From positions 79,954 to 143,953 of the forward strand of contig PENC01000020.1 in the NCBI GenBank assembly GCA_003674045.1: DNA of 64,000 bases, given 5' to 3'. The stretch is from Streptomyces griseocarneus. Its GTDB lineage: Bacteria > Actinomycetota > Actinomycetes > Streptomycetales > Streptomycetaceae. How positions within the stretch are numbered: position 1 is the stretch's first letter; every line of letters starts with the position of its first letter. The notes under the pieces are model-generated. The model was given only the letters and a program-made list of their open reading frames with translations. It searched no databases and was not told the origin of the DNA. Below, piece after piece: positions 42,777-51,330 of the stretch. A program made the position numbers and the translations under genes.

Positions 42777-43406
42777 CGGCGGAAGCCGACCGGCCACCTC
42801 GCCGTACCGTTCGCGCAGGAGCGCGACGACACGCGACCGCACCCGCCGCACCCCCTCCAACTGGCCGCCCTCACGATGCATCGCCGCATCGATGGCCAGC
42901 AGCTCCTCCGCCGGCACGGCCCCCACATACGAGCGCAGCTCCGTGAGGTCCAGCCGCCGGTTGAAGTCGTGCACCGCGTCCCGCCACCGGTGCAGCAGCG
43001 CGACCAGCTCGTCGTGGCCGGGCTCGGAGAAGGTCCCGGAGACCAGTGCCGCGTCCGTCGCGGACTGCAGCAGCCGGGGGTAGACGCGCGCCTTCGGCGC
43101 CGCGGGGTCCATGGGGGCGAAGCCCTCCCCGTCCAGGAGCTCGGTGTTCCGCGCCAGCTCGTCGGCCAGGGCGTGCAGCGTCTGGGCGCGCCGCTCCCGC
43201 GCGGCGGCGCGCCGTTCCGCGTACACCCCGGTGATCGCGGCGACCAGGGCGAGCCCGGACGTGGCGGGCTCGAAGCGGCTGTCCTGGCCCTGGGCGACGT
43301 ACAGCCACCAGACGCAGATGCCGAGCGCGGTCAGCAGGCACGCGATGGTGGTGGCGGCGAAGAACTGTCTGCTGAGCCGGGTGACGAAGTCCGTCGGGCG
43401 GTTCAT
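42774..43406 (-). CDS. two-helix membrane protein, unknown
   Basis: About 210 residues. Two N-terminal helices (FFAATTIACLLTALGICVWWLYV and ATSGLALVAAITGVYAE) are followed by a charged cytosolic helical part (ERRAAARERRAQTLHALADELARNTELL; LHRWRDAVHDFNRRLDLTELRSYV). No named family. ATG 43406 and the in-frame GTG 43415 both lack a clear ribosome-binding site. It follows the methyltransferase gene by some 20 nt and is probably co-transcribed with it. Confidence 0.6.
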   Translation of the reverse strand: MNRPTDFVTRLSRQFFAATTIACLLTALGICVWWLYVAQGQDSRFEPATSGLALVAAITGVYAERRAAARERRAQTLHALADELARNTELLDGEGFAPMDPAAPKARVYPRLLQSATDAALVSGTFSEPGHDELVALLHRWRDAVHDFNRRLDLTELRSYVGAVPAEELLAIDAAMHREGGQLEGVRRVRSRVVALLRERYGEVAGRLPP

Positions 43407-43426
43407 CGGCGGCACCGGGCGGGCCG

Positions 43427-44584
43427 TCAGTCGCCGAACGGGTTGGGCCCGGTGGTGGCCCGGACCGGTGACGGTCCCGGCACCTCACCGGCCTGGAGCA
43501 GCAGCAGGGTCATCCCGAACGCGGGCCGGTCGAAGGCCGTGTGCCCGAGCTCGTGCGTCTCGCCCAGCTTGGCCAGGCGCGCGTCCACCAGCATCTTCTC
43601 CAGGCCGGTCCGGGTGTACTTGCGGCTGAGCAGGAGGCGGATGGTGTCCTGGTCGGGGAAGGGCACCGTGCTGCGGTCGGGCAGGGTCAGCTCCAGGGTC
43701 TCCCCGGTGCGGTTGCGGTAGACCACCTTGACCAGCAGGGCCCGGTCGTCCTCCACGGACCCCTCGTAGCTGAGGCTGTTGAGGTCGATCTGGAGGTCCG
43801 TGTACTGCATCAGCGCGCTGGTGACGAACTCCCGGAAGCGGGGGCTGTTCTCGTACTCCTGCGCGGCGGCGCGGGCCGCGTGCTCGTCCTGCGCGGCCGT
43901 GTTCGCGACCTCCAGCAGGAAGCGGTCCTGCGGGCGCAGCAGCTTCTCGGCGAGCAGGGCCAGTAACTGGCCGTCGCTGTCGAAGTTGGCGAGTGTGTTG
44001 CCCAGCAGGGAGTACAGCACGGGCTCGTCGCCCACCGTGCGGTGGATCAGGGTGTTCAGACGGTCGAGGTTGGCGGGCAGGGAGAAGTCCAGCTGCACGG
44101 GCAGCACGTCGGCGGGCGCCACGTGCAGGTGCGGGAGCGCCTCGCGCTGTGCCAGCCGCAGCATCTCGGCGCTCACGTCCACCGGGACGTAACAGCCGCA
44201 GCGGCCCTGCCCGTCGAGGGAGCGCAGCACCGCCTGGTCCTTCTGGCCCGTGCCGGGCCCCAGGCTCACGTAGTGCAGCGGGCCGTCCGGCAGCAGCCCG
44301 CCCATGCCCTGCCAGCGGCGGCTGAACGAGGCGATGGACTCGCGCATCACCGGGTAGTACAGGTCGTTGCACGCGTGGGCCCAGGCCACGGTCGACTCCA
44401 GCCCCCAGTAGGAGAAGCCGGAGGTGATGAGCTTGCCGGAGCCCGTCGTGTCCGGGCGCCGCCGGAGCCCGGCGGTCACCTGGGCGAGCTTGCCCGACTG
44501 CTCCTCGCCGACCAGACAGACGGTCCAGCCGCTGTCCCGGAGGACCTCCGGAATGCGGTGCACCGCCCGTTCGCGTTCCACCAT
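43427..44584 (-). CDS. SAM-dependent methyltransferase, EgtD/histidine-methyltransferase-like
   Basis: 385 residues. LHYVSLGPGTGQKDQAVL is the SAM-binding motif I, CYVPVDVSAEMLRLAQ motif II, and VLYSLLGNTLANFD matches the conserved loop of histidine-specific (EgtD type) methyltransferases. The N-terminal part (GWTVCLVGEEQSGKLAQVTAGL, SGFSYWGLESTVAWAHACNDLYYPV) differs from true EgtD, so ergothioneine synthesis should not be assumed. The start is ATG 44584, with GGGGGCGG upstream; an ATG 21 nt earlier is possible. It lies between two genes for membrane proteins on the same strand. Confidence 0.65.
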   Translation of the reverse strand: MVERERAVHRIPEVLRDSGWTVCLVGEEQSGKLAQVTAGLRRRPDTTGSGKLITSGFSYWGLESTVAWAHACNDLYYPVMRESIASFSRRWQGMGGLLPDGPLHYVSLGPGTGQKDQAVLRSLDGQGRCGCYVPVDVSAEMLRLAQREALPHLHVAPADVLPVQLDFSLPANLDRLNTLIHRTVGDEPVLYSLLGNTLANFDSDGQLLALLAEKLLRPQDRFLLEVANTAAQDEHAARAAAQEYENSPRFREFVTSALMQYTDLQIDLNSLSYEGSVEDDRALLVKVVYRNRTGETLELTLPDRSTVPFPDQDTIRLLLSRKYTRTGLEKMLVDARLAKLGETHELGHTAFDRPAFGMTLLLLQAGEVPGPSPVRATTGPNPFGD

Positions 44585-44674
44585 CGTGCCGCCCCCATCC
44601 GACATGGCCGCCGCCCGAACGACGGCGCACCCCCCGCTGCCCGTGGACTGCCGAACCTACCCGCCGGTCGGGGA

Positions 44675-45025
44675 TCAGGGGAAGCGCGGGCGACGGGCTC
44701 TGCGCACCGGGCGCGCGGAACTGCTGGGCAGGGACACCACGCCGTGGCGCTGCCGCCACGCCTGCCGGGTCACCCAGACGTCCAGCACGGCCCAGGTCGT
44801 CGCCACCACGCTCGCCAGGGCGAACAGCAGCATGGGCAGCGCGAACCAGGAGCCGGTCAGCGCGAACAGCGCGGTGACCATGCCCTCCACCAACGTGACC
44901 GAGACGAAGAGGACCGCGCGCACCGCGGCCGTGCGCACCGGATCCGGCATCCGTGGCCGACGGGCGGGCTCCTCCACCCACAGCGGACGGCTCCGGCGTA
45001 CAGGGATGTCCCGATTCCGGTCCAT
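44675..45025 (-). CDS. two-helix membrane protein, unknown
   Basis: 116 residues. A basic cytosolic head (MDRNRDIPVRRSRPLWVEEP) leads to two long hydrophobic helices (VRAVLFVSVTLVEGMVTALFALTGSW; LPMLLFALASVVATTWAVLDVWV) and a basic tail. ATG 45025 follows an excellent GGGGGAGGT. Function unknown. First of three minus-strand genes, divergent from the conservon. Confidence 0.65.
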   Translation of the reverse strand: MDRNRDIPVRRSRPLWVEEPARRPRMPDPVRTAAVRAVLFVSVTLVEGMVTALFALTGSWFALPMLLFALASVVATTWAVLDVWVTRQAWRQRHGVVSLPSSSARPVRRARRPRFP

Positions 45026-45429
45026 GACCGCTCACCTCCCCCAGTGGCGGCCCTTGTGGGGCCTTGCCGAACGACGCTCACCAGGGATACCCAACAGGAG
45101 CAAAAGGTGGGCTGTCGGGCATCGTGCCCTTCCGCGCGCTCCCCGTCCCGCCATCGGTTCCCCCAGAGAAGAGCGAACGACAGCACCCAAAGGTTCCCAT
45201 GGGCAAGGAAAACCAGCCAGACCGAAAAGTCCTGGAATCGCCGGACAACACGTGACCCGGATCCCCTGCCGCCACAGTTCGGCCACCGTACTGGCCTTCG
45301 AGAGTCGTACCGCGCAGTAGTAGGCTCACGCCGCATTGTTGTCGGAGTCTTCGTCGTCCTCGTGGCCGCCTTCGGCCGGGAGGCGCCGGAACACCACCTC
45401 CGCGCGCGGGGGTTGACGTTGGGGAGGCC
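45026..45429. other. divergent region upstream of the conservon
   Basis: About 400 bp without a convincing gene. It holds a plus-strand promoter candidate at 45297-45326 and a short 18-codon frame from ATG 45199 that lacks support. The remainder shows nothing recognisable. Confidence 0.4.
45297..45326 (+). promoter_or_regulatory. candidate promoter of the conservon
   Basis: TTCGAG (45297-45302), 18 nt, TAGGCT (45321-45326): a good -10 with a weak -35, about 100 nt before the cvnA start. Confidence 0.4.
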
Positions 45430-47925
45430 ATGCGCTTTCGCGGGAAGTCGATCCGCCGGAAGATCGTGGCGCTGCTGCTCGTGCCCCTGGTGTCGCTGAC
45501 CGCCCTGTGGGCCTTCGCCACCGTGATCACCGGCCAGGAGGCCGCCGAGCTCCTCACCGTCAACGACGTCATGCGCAAGGTCGGCTACCCCGCCGAGGAC
45601 ATGGTCCGCGCCCTGCAGAAGGAGCGCCGCCAGACCCTCGTCTACCTGGCCGACCCCCGCCGCGCCGACGCCCGCGCCGCCCTGCACGACCAGCAGCGCA
45701 CCACCGACCGGGCCGTGGCCGCCCTCCGCTCCGGCGGCAAGGGCGACCTCGACATGAGCTCCCAGGCGGCGGCCCGCTTCCGGGCCATCGAGAAGAGCCT
45801 CGGCGACCTCGACAACCTGCGCCGCAAGACCGAGGACCACTCCATCGGCCGTCACGGCGCGTTCCAGGCGTACAACGAACTCGTCGAGCCCTACTACGCC
45901 TTCCTCAGCAGCCTCGGCGGACTCCAGGACACCGAACTCGACAAACAGGGCCGTGCCCTCGTCGGCGTCGGGCGGGCCCGCGAAGCGCTCTCCCGCGAGG
46001 ACGCCCTGCTCGCCGCCGCCTTCACCGAGGGCAGCATGAGCGGCCAGGACCTGCGCGCCGTCTCCGACCGCGCCGCCGAGCGCCAGGTCCTCTACAGCAC
46101 CAACCTGAACCTCCTGCCGTCCGCCGACCAGAAGGTGTACGAGGACTACTGGCGCGGCAGCAGCGCCGAGACCCTGCGCTCCCTCGAGGACGCCGTGATC
46201 CTCGCGGGCCCGGACCGCGCCCCGCACGCCATCGACCCCCAGGACTGGCGGAACACCACCGGGACCGTCCTCGAGGACCTCGCCCGGATGGGCACCGAGG
46301 CCCTCGACCGCTACGCCGACCGGGTCACCCCCGTCGCCGTCTGGGTCCTCGTCAAGGCCGCCGCCGCGGGCGTCCTCGGCCTCGCCGCCCTCGTCTGCTC
46401 CCTCGTCATCTCCCTCAAGGTCGGCCGCGGCCTCGTCAAGGACCTGCGCGCCCTGCGCAAGGAGGCCCACGAGGCCTCGGGCGTCCGGCTGCCCGGCGTG
46501 ATGCGCCGCCTCGCCGCGGGCGAACGGGTCGACGTGGAGGCCGAGGCACCGCTGCGCGAGCACGGCACCGACGAGCTCGGCCAGGTCGCCAAGGCCCTCG
46601 AGGCCCTCCAGCGTGCCGCCGTCGAGGCCGCCGTCAAACAGGCCGACATGCGCCGCGGCGTGTCCGACGTGTTCGTCAACCTCGCCCGCCGCAGCCAGGT
46701 TCTGCTGCACCGCCAGCTCGCCCTCCTCGACGCCATGGAGCGCCGCACCGAGGACACCGAGGAACTCACCGACCTGTACCGCCTCGACCACCTCACCACG
46801 CGCATGCGCCGTCACGCGGAGGGCCTCGTCATCCTCTCCGGCGCCGCCCCAGCCCGGCAGTGGCGCCGGCCCGTCCCCCTCATGGACGTCGTCCGGGCCG
46901 CGATCGGCGAGGTCGAGGCGTACGAGCGGATCGAGGTGCGCCGCATGCCCCGGCTCGCCGTCCACGGCCCCGCCGTCGGCGACCTCACTCACCTGCTGGC
47001 CGAACTCCTGGAGAACGCCACCGTCTTCTCCCCGCCGCACACCGCCGTCCAGGTCGTCGGCGAGCGGGTCCCCAACGGCTTCACCGTCGAGATCCACGAC
47101 CGCGGCCTCGGCATGCCCCCGGAACTCCTCCTGGAGGCCAACCTCCGGCTCGCCGAGACCCCCGAGTTCGAGCTCTCCGACACCGACCGCCTCGGCCTGT
47201 TCGTCGTCAGCAGGCTCGCCCGCCGCCATGGCGTGAAGGTCTCGCTCCAGCCCTCCCCGTACGGCGGCACCACCGCCGTCGTCCTCGTCCCCCTCGGCCT
47301 GCTCACCACCGGCGGCAGGCACGCCGACATGGACGAGGACACCGGACCCCGGCCGCTCCGCGAGGACAGCGGGGCGACACCCCTGTCGCCGCTCGCGGGG
47401 CTCGCCGCCCCCGCACCGTCGGGCGGACGGCACCGGCAGACACCGGCCGACGGGTCCGACGGCGCGGAGCCCCCGCTCTGTCTCTTCGAGGACGGTCCGG
47501 ACGACGGCGACACCCAGCACCGCCAGGCGGACGACGGCCCGCAGCCGCTGCCGCGCCGCAGGCCCTCCGTCCACGTCACCGACGACGACCGTCCGCTCGA
47601 ACACCGCCCCCGCCCCGGCGGCCCGGCAGCGGACCCGGAGCGCACTCCGACCGGCGGACTGCCCCGCCGCGTACGGCAGGCCAGCCTCGCGCCGCAACTG
47701 CGGGACGACACCGCCGCGACCCGCCGCGCCCCCCGGCGGCCCGCCGCCGAGGAACCCGAGCGCGACGCCGAGGAGGTACGCGCCCGGATGCGGGCCCTCC
47801 AGCGTGGCTGGCAACGCGGGCGGGAGGATCATGGAGACAGCACACCGAGCACATCGAGTACACCAAGATCGAGTACACCAAGAACGACAGCACCACGAAC
47901 CACACATGAGGGGGACGGTCCATGA
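45430..47925 (+). CDS. cvnA: CvnA: NIT-domain sensor with histidine-kinase-like ATPase
   Basis: 831 residues, first gene of a conservon. Helix 1 (IVALLLVPLVSLTALWAFATVI), a roughly 260-residue external region of the nitrate/nitrite-sensor (NIT) type (ALQKERRQTLVYL), helix 2 (VWVLVKAAAAGVLGLAALVCSLVISL), a HAMP-like segment, a dimerisation helix (RSQVLLHRQLALLDAMERRTEDTEELTDLYRLDHLTTRMRR region) and an HATPase domain with ELLENATVFSPP and HDRGLGMPP. The last 190 residues are Pro/Arg-rich and disordered. No phospho-accepting histidine of the classical type is obvious, as in other CvnA proteins. It overlaps cvnB by ATGA. Confidence 0.9.
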   Translation: MRFRGKSIRRKIVALLLVPLVSLTALWAFATVITGQEAAELLTVNDVMRKVGYPAEDMVRALQKERRQTLVYLADPRRADARAALHDQQRTTDRAVAALRSGGKGDLDMSSQAAARFRAIEKSLGDLDNLRRKTEDHSIGRHGAFQAYNELVEPYYAFLSSLGGLQDTELDKQGRALVGVGRAREALSREDALLAAAFTEGSMSGQDLRAVSDRAAERQVLYSTNLNLLPSADQKVYEDYWRGSSAETLRSLEDAVILAGPDRAPHAIDPQDWRNTTGTVLEDLARMGTEALDRYADRVTPVAVWVLVKAAAAGVLGLAALVCSLVISLKVGRGLVKDLRALRKEAHEASGVRLPGVMRRLAAGERVDVEAEAPLREHGTDELGQVAKALEALQRAAVEAAVKQADMRRGVSDVFVNLARRSQVLLHRQLALLDAMERRTEDTEELTDLYRLDHLTTRMRRHAEGLVILSGAAPARQWRRPVPLMDVVRAAIGEVEAYERIEVRRMPRLAVHGPAVGDLTHLLAELLENATVFSPPHTAVQVVGERVPNGFTVEIHDRGLGMPPELLLEANLRLAETPEFELSDTDRLGLFVVSRLARRHGVKVSLQPSPYGGTTAVVLVPLGLLTTGGRHADMDEDTGPRPLREDSGATPLSPLAGLAAPAPSGGRHRQTPADGSDGAEPPLCLFEDGPDDGDTQHRQADDGPQPLPRRRPSVHVTDDDRPLEHRPRPGGPAADPERTPTGGLPRRVRQASLAPQLRDDTAATRRAPRRPAAEEPERDAEEVRARMRALQRGWQRGREDHGDSTPSTSSTPRSSTPRTTAPRTTHEGDGP

Positions 47926-48392
47926 CCGCACCGAAGGCCGCGACACGCACCGCCGGAACCGGTGGCACGCCCGGTGACGGAGGTGAGACGCCGGTGACGG
48001 CCGACCTGAACTGGCTGCTCGACGACCTCGTCGAGCGCGTCGGCGCCGTGCGCAAGGCGCTCGTGCTCTCCGGCGACGGACTGGCGACCGGCAAGTCGAA
48101 GGAGCTCTCCCGAGAGGACGGCGAACACCTGGCCGCCGTCGCCTCCGGCTTCCACAGCCTCGCCAAGGGCGTCGGCAAGCACTTCCACGCGGGCGAGGTC
48201 CGGCAGACCATGGTCGAGCTGGACGAGGCGTTCCTGTTCGTCACCGCCGCCGGCGACGGCAGCTGCCTGGCCGTGCTCGCCGACGCCGACTCCGACATCG
48301 GTCTCGTCGCCTACGAGATGACGCTGCTCGTCAAGCGGGTGGGCGCCCACCTGGCCACCGCTCCGCGGACCGGCGTCGCCGCCGACGGGTGA
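47922..48392 (+). CDS. cvnB: CvnB: roadblock/LC7 domain protein
   Basis: 156 residues. After a 27-residue Thr/Gly-rich head the roadblock/LC7 fold begins at LNWLLDDLVERVGAVRKALVLSGDGL and continues through TMVELDEAFLFVTAAGDGSCLAVLAD and DIGLVAYEMTLLVKRVGAHL. Such proteins regulate the partner GTPase. ATG 47922 overlaps the cvnA stop, but an internal GTG at 47994 with GGAGGTGA upstream would give the standard shorter protein. Confidence 0.92.
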   Translation: MTAPKAATRTAGTGGTPGDGGETPVTADLNWLLDDLVERVGAVRKALVLSGDGLATGKSKELSREDGEHLAAVASGFHSLAKGVGKHFHAGEVRQTMVELDEAFLFVTAAGDGSCLAVLADADSDIGLVAYEMTLLVKRVGAHLATAPRTGVAADG

Positions 48393-48853
48393 CGGCCGGG
48401 ATGACCGGGGACGGTTCCAGTCGCCCGCCGGGGGACCGCCACACGGCGGCCCCCGGCGGGACGGCCCGCTGGTACGACGACGCGGCGGGCCCGGTGGTAC
48501 GCCCGTACGCCATGACCCGCGGCCGGACGCGCGGCGCGGACGAGGGCGAACTCGACCTGATCGCGGTCGTCATCGCCGACGAGGCGCTGGTGGGCCCGGC
48601 GGGCGACGCCCTCGTCGCCGCGGACCGCACGCTCTCCCCGGAACACCTCGACATCGTCGAACTCGCCCGCACCAGGCCCCAGTCCCTCGCGGAACTGGCC
48701 ACGGACCTCGACCTGCCGGTCGGCGTCGTACGGGTCCTCGTCGGCGACCTCCTGGACGCCCGCTACGTCCGCGTCACCCGCCCGGTGCCGCCCGCGGAAC
48801 TCCCCGACGAGAACATCCTCCGCGACGTGATCGACGCGCTCCGGGCGCTGTGA
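48389..48853 (+). CDS. cvnC: CvnC: DUF742 protein
   Basis: 154 residues. Hallmarks of DUF742: VVRPYAMTRGRT, ELDLIAVV, LSPEHLDIVELARTRPQSLAELATDLDLPVGVVRVLVGDLLDARYVRV and a C-terminal DENILRDVIDALRAL. The central part is a winged-helix-like domain. GTG 48389 overlaps the cvnB stop; ATG 48401 is an alternative. It acts with CvnA, B and D in a membrane-bound signalling complex likened to eukaryotic GPCR systems. Confidence 0.92.
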   Translation: MTAGMTGDGSSRPPGDRHTAAPGGTARWYDDAAGPVVRPYAMTRGRTRGADEGELDLIAVVIADEALVGPAGDALVAADRTLSPEHLDIVELARTRPQSLAELATDLDLPVGVVRVLVGDLLDARYVRVTRPVPPAELPDENILRDVIDALRAL

Positions 48854-49074
48854 CGAACCGCGCCGCCCCGCCCCGGCCACCGGGCGGGGGAGGGCGGCGC
48901 GGGGAGAGCGAACACTTGTCGTGGCCACGTAATCTGCGGAACGATCAGGTCCAGGAGACCACGGAGACTCAGGAGACCACGGAGTCCCGGAAGACCACAG
49001 AGAGGAGGACGCCATGGCACCCGGCTCCCCGCACGCCGCCCCCGAGGCACCCTTGGCCCTCAAGCTCCTCATAG
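48850..49074 (+). CDS. possible small overlapping gene between cvnC and cvnD
   Basis: 74-codon frame whose GTG overlaps the cvnC stop (GTGA), the same coupling used by the other conservon genes, and which runs into the start of cvnD in another frame. It reads the 18-bp tandem repeats in frame as QETTET, QETTES, RKTTER. Composition (Pro, Arg, Ser) looks like an untranslated region read by chance. Weak candidate. Confidence 0.2.
   Translation: MTNRAAPPRPPGGGGRRGESEHLSWPRNLRNDQVQETTETQETTESRKTTERRTPWHPAPRTPPPRHPWPSSSS
48952..49005 (+). repeat. three 18-bp tandem repeats before cvnD
   Basis: CAGGAGACCACGGAGACT, CAGGAGACCACGGAGTCC and CGGAAGACCACAGAGAGG in direct succession (48952-48969, 48970-48987, 48988-49005). 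Each contains a Shine-Dalgarno-like GGAG. The true cvnD ribosome-binding site AGAGGAGG overlaps the end of the third unit. Confidence 0.8.
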
Positions 49075-49607
49075 CGGGCGGCTTCGGCGTCGGCAAGACC
49101 ACCATGGTCGGCGCGGTGAGCGAGATCCGGCCCCTCCGCACGGAGGAACTGCTCACCGAGGCGGGCCGTCCCGTCGACAACACCACCGGGGTGGAGGCCA
49201 AGCACACCACCACCGTCGCCATGGACTTCGGCCGGATCACCCTCCGCGACGACCTGGTCCTCTACCTCTTCGGCACGCCCGGCCAGGACCGCTTCTGGTT
49301 CCTCTGGGACGAACTCGCCCAGGGCGCGCTCGGCGCCGTCGTCCTCGCCGACACGCGACGCCTGGCCGACTGCTTCGCCGCCGTCGACTACTTCGAACGC
49401 CGCGGCATCCCGTTCACCCTCGCCGTCAACTGCTTCGACGGCGCCGACCGCTACCCGGAGTCCGACGTCCGCGAAGCGCTCGACCTCGACCCCGGGGTCC
49501 CGGTCGTCATGTGCGACGCGCGCGAACGCGAGTCGGTGAAAACAGTCCTGGTTTCCGTAGTCCAGCACGCACTGGCCGTCGGCGCCACCGGCTGCCGCAC
49601 GGCCTGA
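49014..49607 (+). CDS. cvnD: CvnD: small GTP-binding protein
   Basis: 197 residues of the MglA/Cvn GTPase type. P-loop GGFGVGKTTMVGAV, switch I with TTGVEAKHTTTVAMDFGR, Walker B and G3 YLFGTPGQDRFWFLWDEL, nucleotide base motif AVNCFDGA (NxxD variant CFDG), and a final helix. ATG 49014 follows AGAGGAGG. It is separated from cvnC by 160 bp, unlike the overlapping genes before it, so its level may be set independently. There is no cvnE/P450 gene downstream. Confidence 0.93.
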   Translation: MAPGSPHAAPEAPLALKLLIAGGFGVGKTTMVGAVSEIRPLRTEELLTEAGRPVDNTTGVEAKHTTTVAMDFGRITLRDDLVLYLFGTPGQDRFWFLWDELAQGALGAVVLADTRRLADCFAAVDYFERRGIPFTLAVNCFDGADRYPESDVREALDLDPGVPVVMCDARERESVKTVLVSVVQHALAVGATGCRTA

Positions 49608-49614
49608 GCGGGGT

Positions 49615-49735
49615 GCGCCCCGTCAGGGGCGCGGGGCTGCTGGATATGTGCGGCTCCGCCGCGTGGGCGCGCGCAACCACGGCGGATCCGCAGTCGCCGG
49701 ACTGCATCCGTGGCACATCCTGAGGCGCCCAAAAA
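49615..49735. repeat. variant intergenic repeat, copy 7
   Basis: Starts with the hairpin GCGCCCC-GTCA-GGGGCGC, then GCGGGGCTGCTGGATATGTG and CGGCTCCGCCGCGTGGGCGC instead of the AACTGCGCG core; it then shares GCAGTCGCCGGAC and the GTGGCACAT end with copy 5. Convergent junction between cvnD and glpK. The first half of copy 8 has the same variant. Confidence 0.65.
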
Positions 49736-49745
49736 CCGGCAGAAC

Positions 49746-51245
49746 TCACTCCGCCCACCCGAAAGACCGCTCCACCGCCCGCCGCCACCGCCCGTACTCC
49801 CGCTCCCGCTCGTCCTCCGGCATGCGCGGCGTCCACTCGACGTCCCGCCGCCACTGCCCCCGCAGCTCGTCCAGGTCACGCCACACGCCGACGGCGAGCC
49901 CCGCGGCGTACGCGGCGCCCAGAGCCGTCGTCTCGGCGACCACCGGGCGGATCACCGGCACGCCCAGCACGTCCGCCTGGTGCTGCATCAGCAGGCCGTT
50001 GGCCGTCATCCCGCCGTCCGCCCGCAGCGAGGTGATCCGTACCCCGGAGTCCTGGAACATCGCGTCCACGACCTCGCGGGTCTGCCAGCCGGTGGCCTCC
50101 AGCACGGCACGCGCCAGATGGGCCTTGGTGACGTAGCGGGTCAGCCCGGTGATGACGCCGCGGGCGTCCGAGCGCCAATAGGGCGCGTACAGGCCGGAGA
50201 AGGCGGGCACCACATACGCGCCGCCGTTGTCCGCGACGCTCGCGGCCAGCGGCTCGATCTCGTCCGCCGAGCGGATCAGCCCCAGCTGGTCGCGGAACCA
50301 CTGCACCAGCGCGCCCGTGACCGCGATCGACCCCTCCAGGCAGTAGACCGGCGCGTCCCCGCCCAGCCGGTAGCCCACCGTCGTCAGCAGCCCGTTCTTC
50401 GAGGGCACCGGCCGGTCACCGGTGTTGAGCAGCAGGAAGCTGCCCGTGCCGTAGGTGTTCTTGGCCTCGCCCACGCCGTAGCAGGTCTGCCCGAACACCG
50501 CCGCCTGCTGGTCGCCCAGCGCCGACGCCACCGGCACCCCGGCCAGCGGGCCCGTCGCCGTCCCGTACACCTCGGCGGACGACCGTATCTCGGGCAGCAC
50601 CGCCTCGGGGATGCCCATCGCCTCCAGCGCCGAAGGATCCCACTGCAGGGTGCCGAGGTTCATCAGGAGCGTGCGGCTCGCGTTGGTCACGTCCGTGACG
50701 TGCACCCCGCCGTCCGCCCCGCCCGTCAGGTTCCACACCAGCCAGGAGTCGACGGTGCCGAAGGCGATCTCGCCGTTCACGGCCCGGCGGCGCAGCCCCG
50801 GCACGTGCTCCAGCAGCCAGGCCACCTTGGGCCCGGAGAAGTAACTGGCCAGCGGCAGCCCCGTCGCCTCGCGGAAGCGGTCCTGCCCGTCCGTGCCGCC
50901 CAGTTCGTGGCACAGCCCGGCCGTGCGGGTGTCCTGCCAGACGATGGCGTTGTGCACCGGTTTGCCCGTGGCGCGGTCCCACAGGACGGTCGTCTCCCGC
51001 TGGTTCGTGATGCCCAGGGCGCTCAGTTCGTCCGCCCGCAGCCCCGCCGCCGCGAGTGCCCCCGAGACCACGGCCCGTACCTTGGCCCAGATCTCGGCGG
51101 CGTCGTGCTCCACCCAGCCCGGCCGGGGAAAGATCTGCCGGTGCTCGCGCTGGTCCACGGCCACGACCGCGCCGTTCCGGTCGAAGACGATGCAGCGGCT
51201 GGACGTGGTGCCCTGGTCGATCGCGGCGACGTACGAGCCCGTCAT
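49746..51245 (-). CDS. glpK: glycerol kinase
   Basis: Phosphorylates glycerol to glycerol 3-phosphate in the cytosol. 499 residues of the FGGY fold: AAIDQGTTSSRCIVFDRNG, HRQIFPRPGWVEHD, ITNQRETTVLWDRATGKPVHNAIVWQDTRT, FGTVDSWLVWNLTGG, GDQQAAVFGQTC, KNTYGTGSFLLLNTG and LRADGGMTANGLLMQHQAD. ATG 51245 follows GAGGAG. It stands alone; the usual partners glpF, glpD and a GylR-type regulator are absent, so it is probably a second copy in the genome. Confidence 0.96.
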   Translation of the reverse strand: MTGSYVAAIDQGTTSSRCIVFDRNGAVVAVDQREHRQIFPRPGWVEHDAAEIWAKVRAVVSGALAAAGLRADELSALGITNQRETTVLWDRATGKPVHNAIVWQDTRTAGLCHELGGTDGQDRFREATGLPLASYFSGPKVAWLLEHVPGLRRRAVNGEIAFGTVDSWLVWNLTGGADGGVHVTDVTNASRTLLMNLGTLQWDPSALEAMGIPEAVLPEIRSSAEVYGTATGPLAGVPVASALGDQQAAVFGQTCYGVGEAKNTYGTGSFLLLNTGDRPVPSKNGLLTTVGYRLGGDAPVYCLEGSIAVTGALVQWFRDQLGLIRSADEIEPLAASVADNGGAYVVPAFSGLYAPYWRSDARGVITGLTRYVTKAHLARAVLEATGWQTREVVDAMFQDSGVRITSLRADGGMTANGLLMQHQADVLGVPVIRPVVAETTALGAAYAAGLAVGVWRDLDELRGQWRRDVEWTPRMPEDEREREYGRWRRAVERSFGWAE

Positions 51246-51330
51246 GGCGACTCCTCGGGGACGGCGCTGAACCGGACTGCCCGGACGGGCAGTGTTCACC
51301 TGCCGCCAGGAGGCGTCAAGGCGAACGGAG

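Noticed and set aside
35278..42777. 2499-codon minus-strand open frame opposite the SMC operon
   Set aside because: Low-complexity Gly/Val/Ala/Leu translation typical of an antisense frame in high-GC DNA; it covers three well-supported plus-strand genes.
43427..44584. EgtD of ergothioneine synthesis
   Set aside because: The SAM motif and LGNTLANFD loop fit, but the N-terminal substrate region differs from EgtD and no egtA, egtB, egtC or egtE gene is adjacent.
45199..45255. 18-codon frame upstream of cvnA
   Set aside because: No ribosome-binding site, no conservation evidence, too short to judge.
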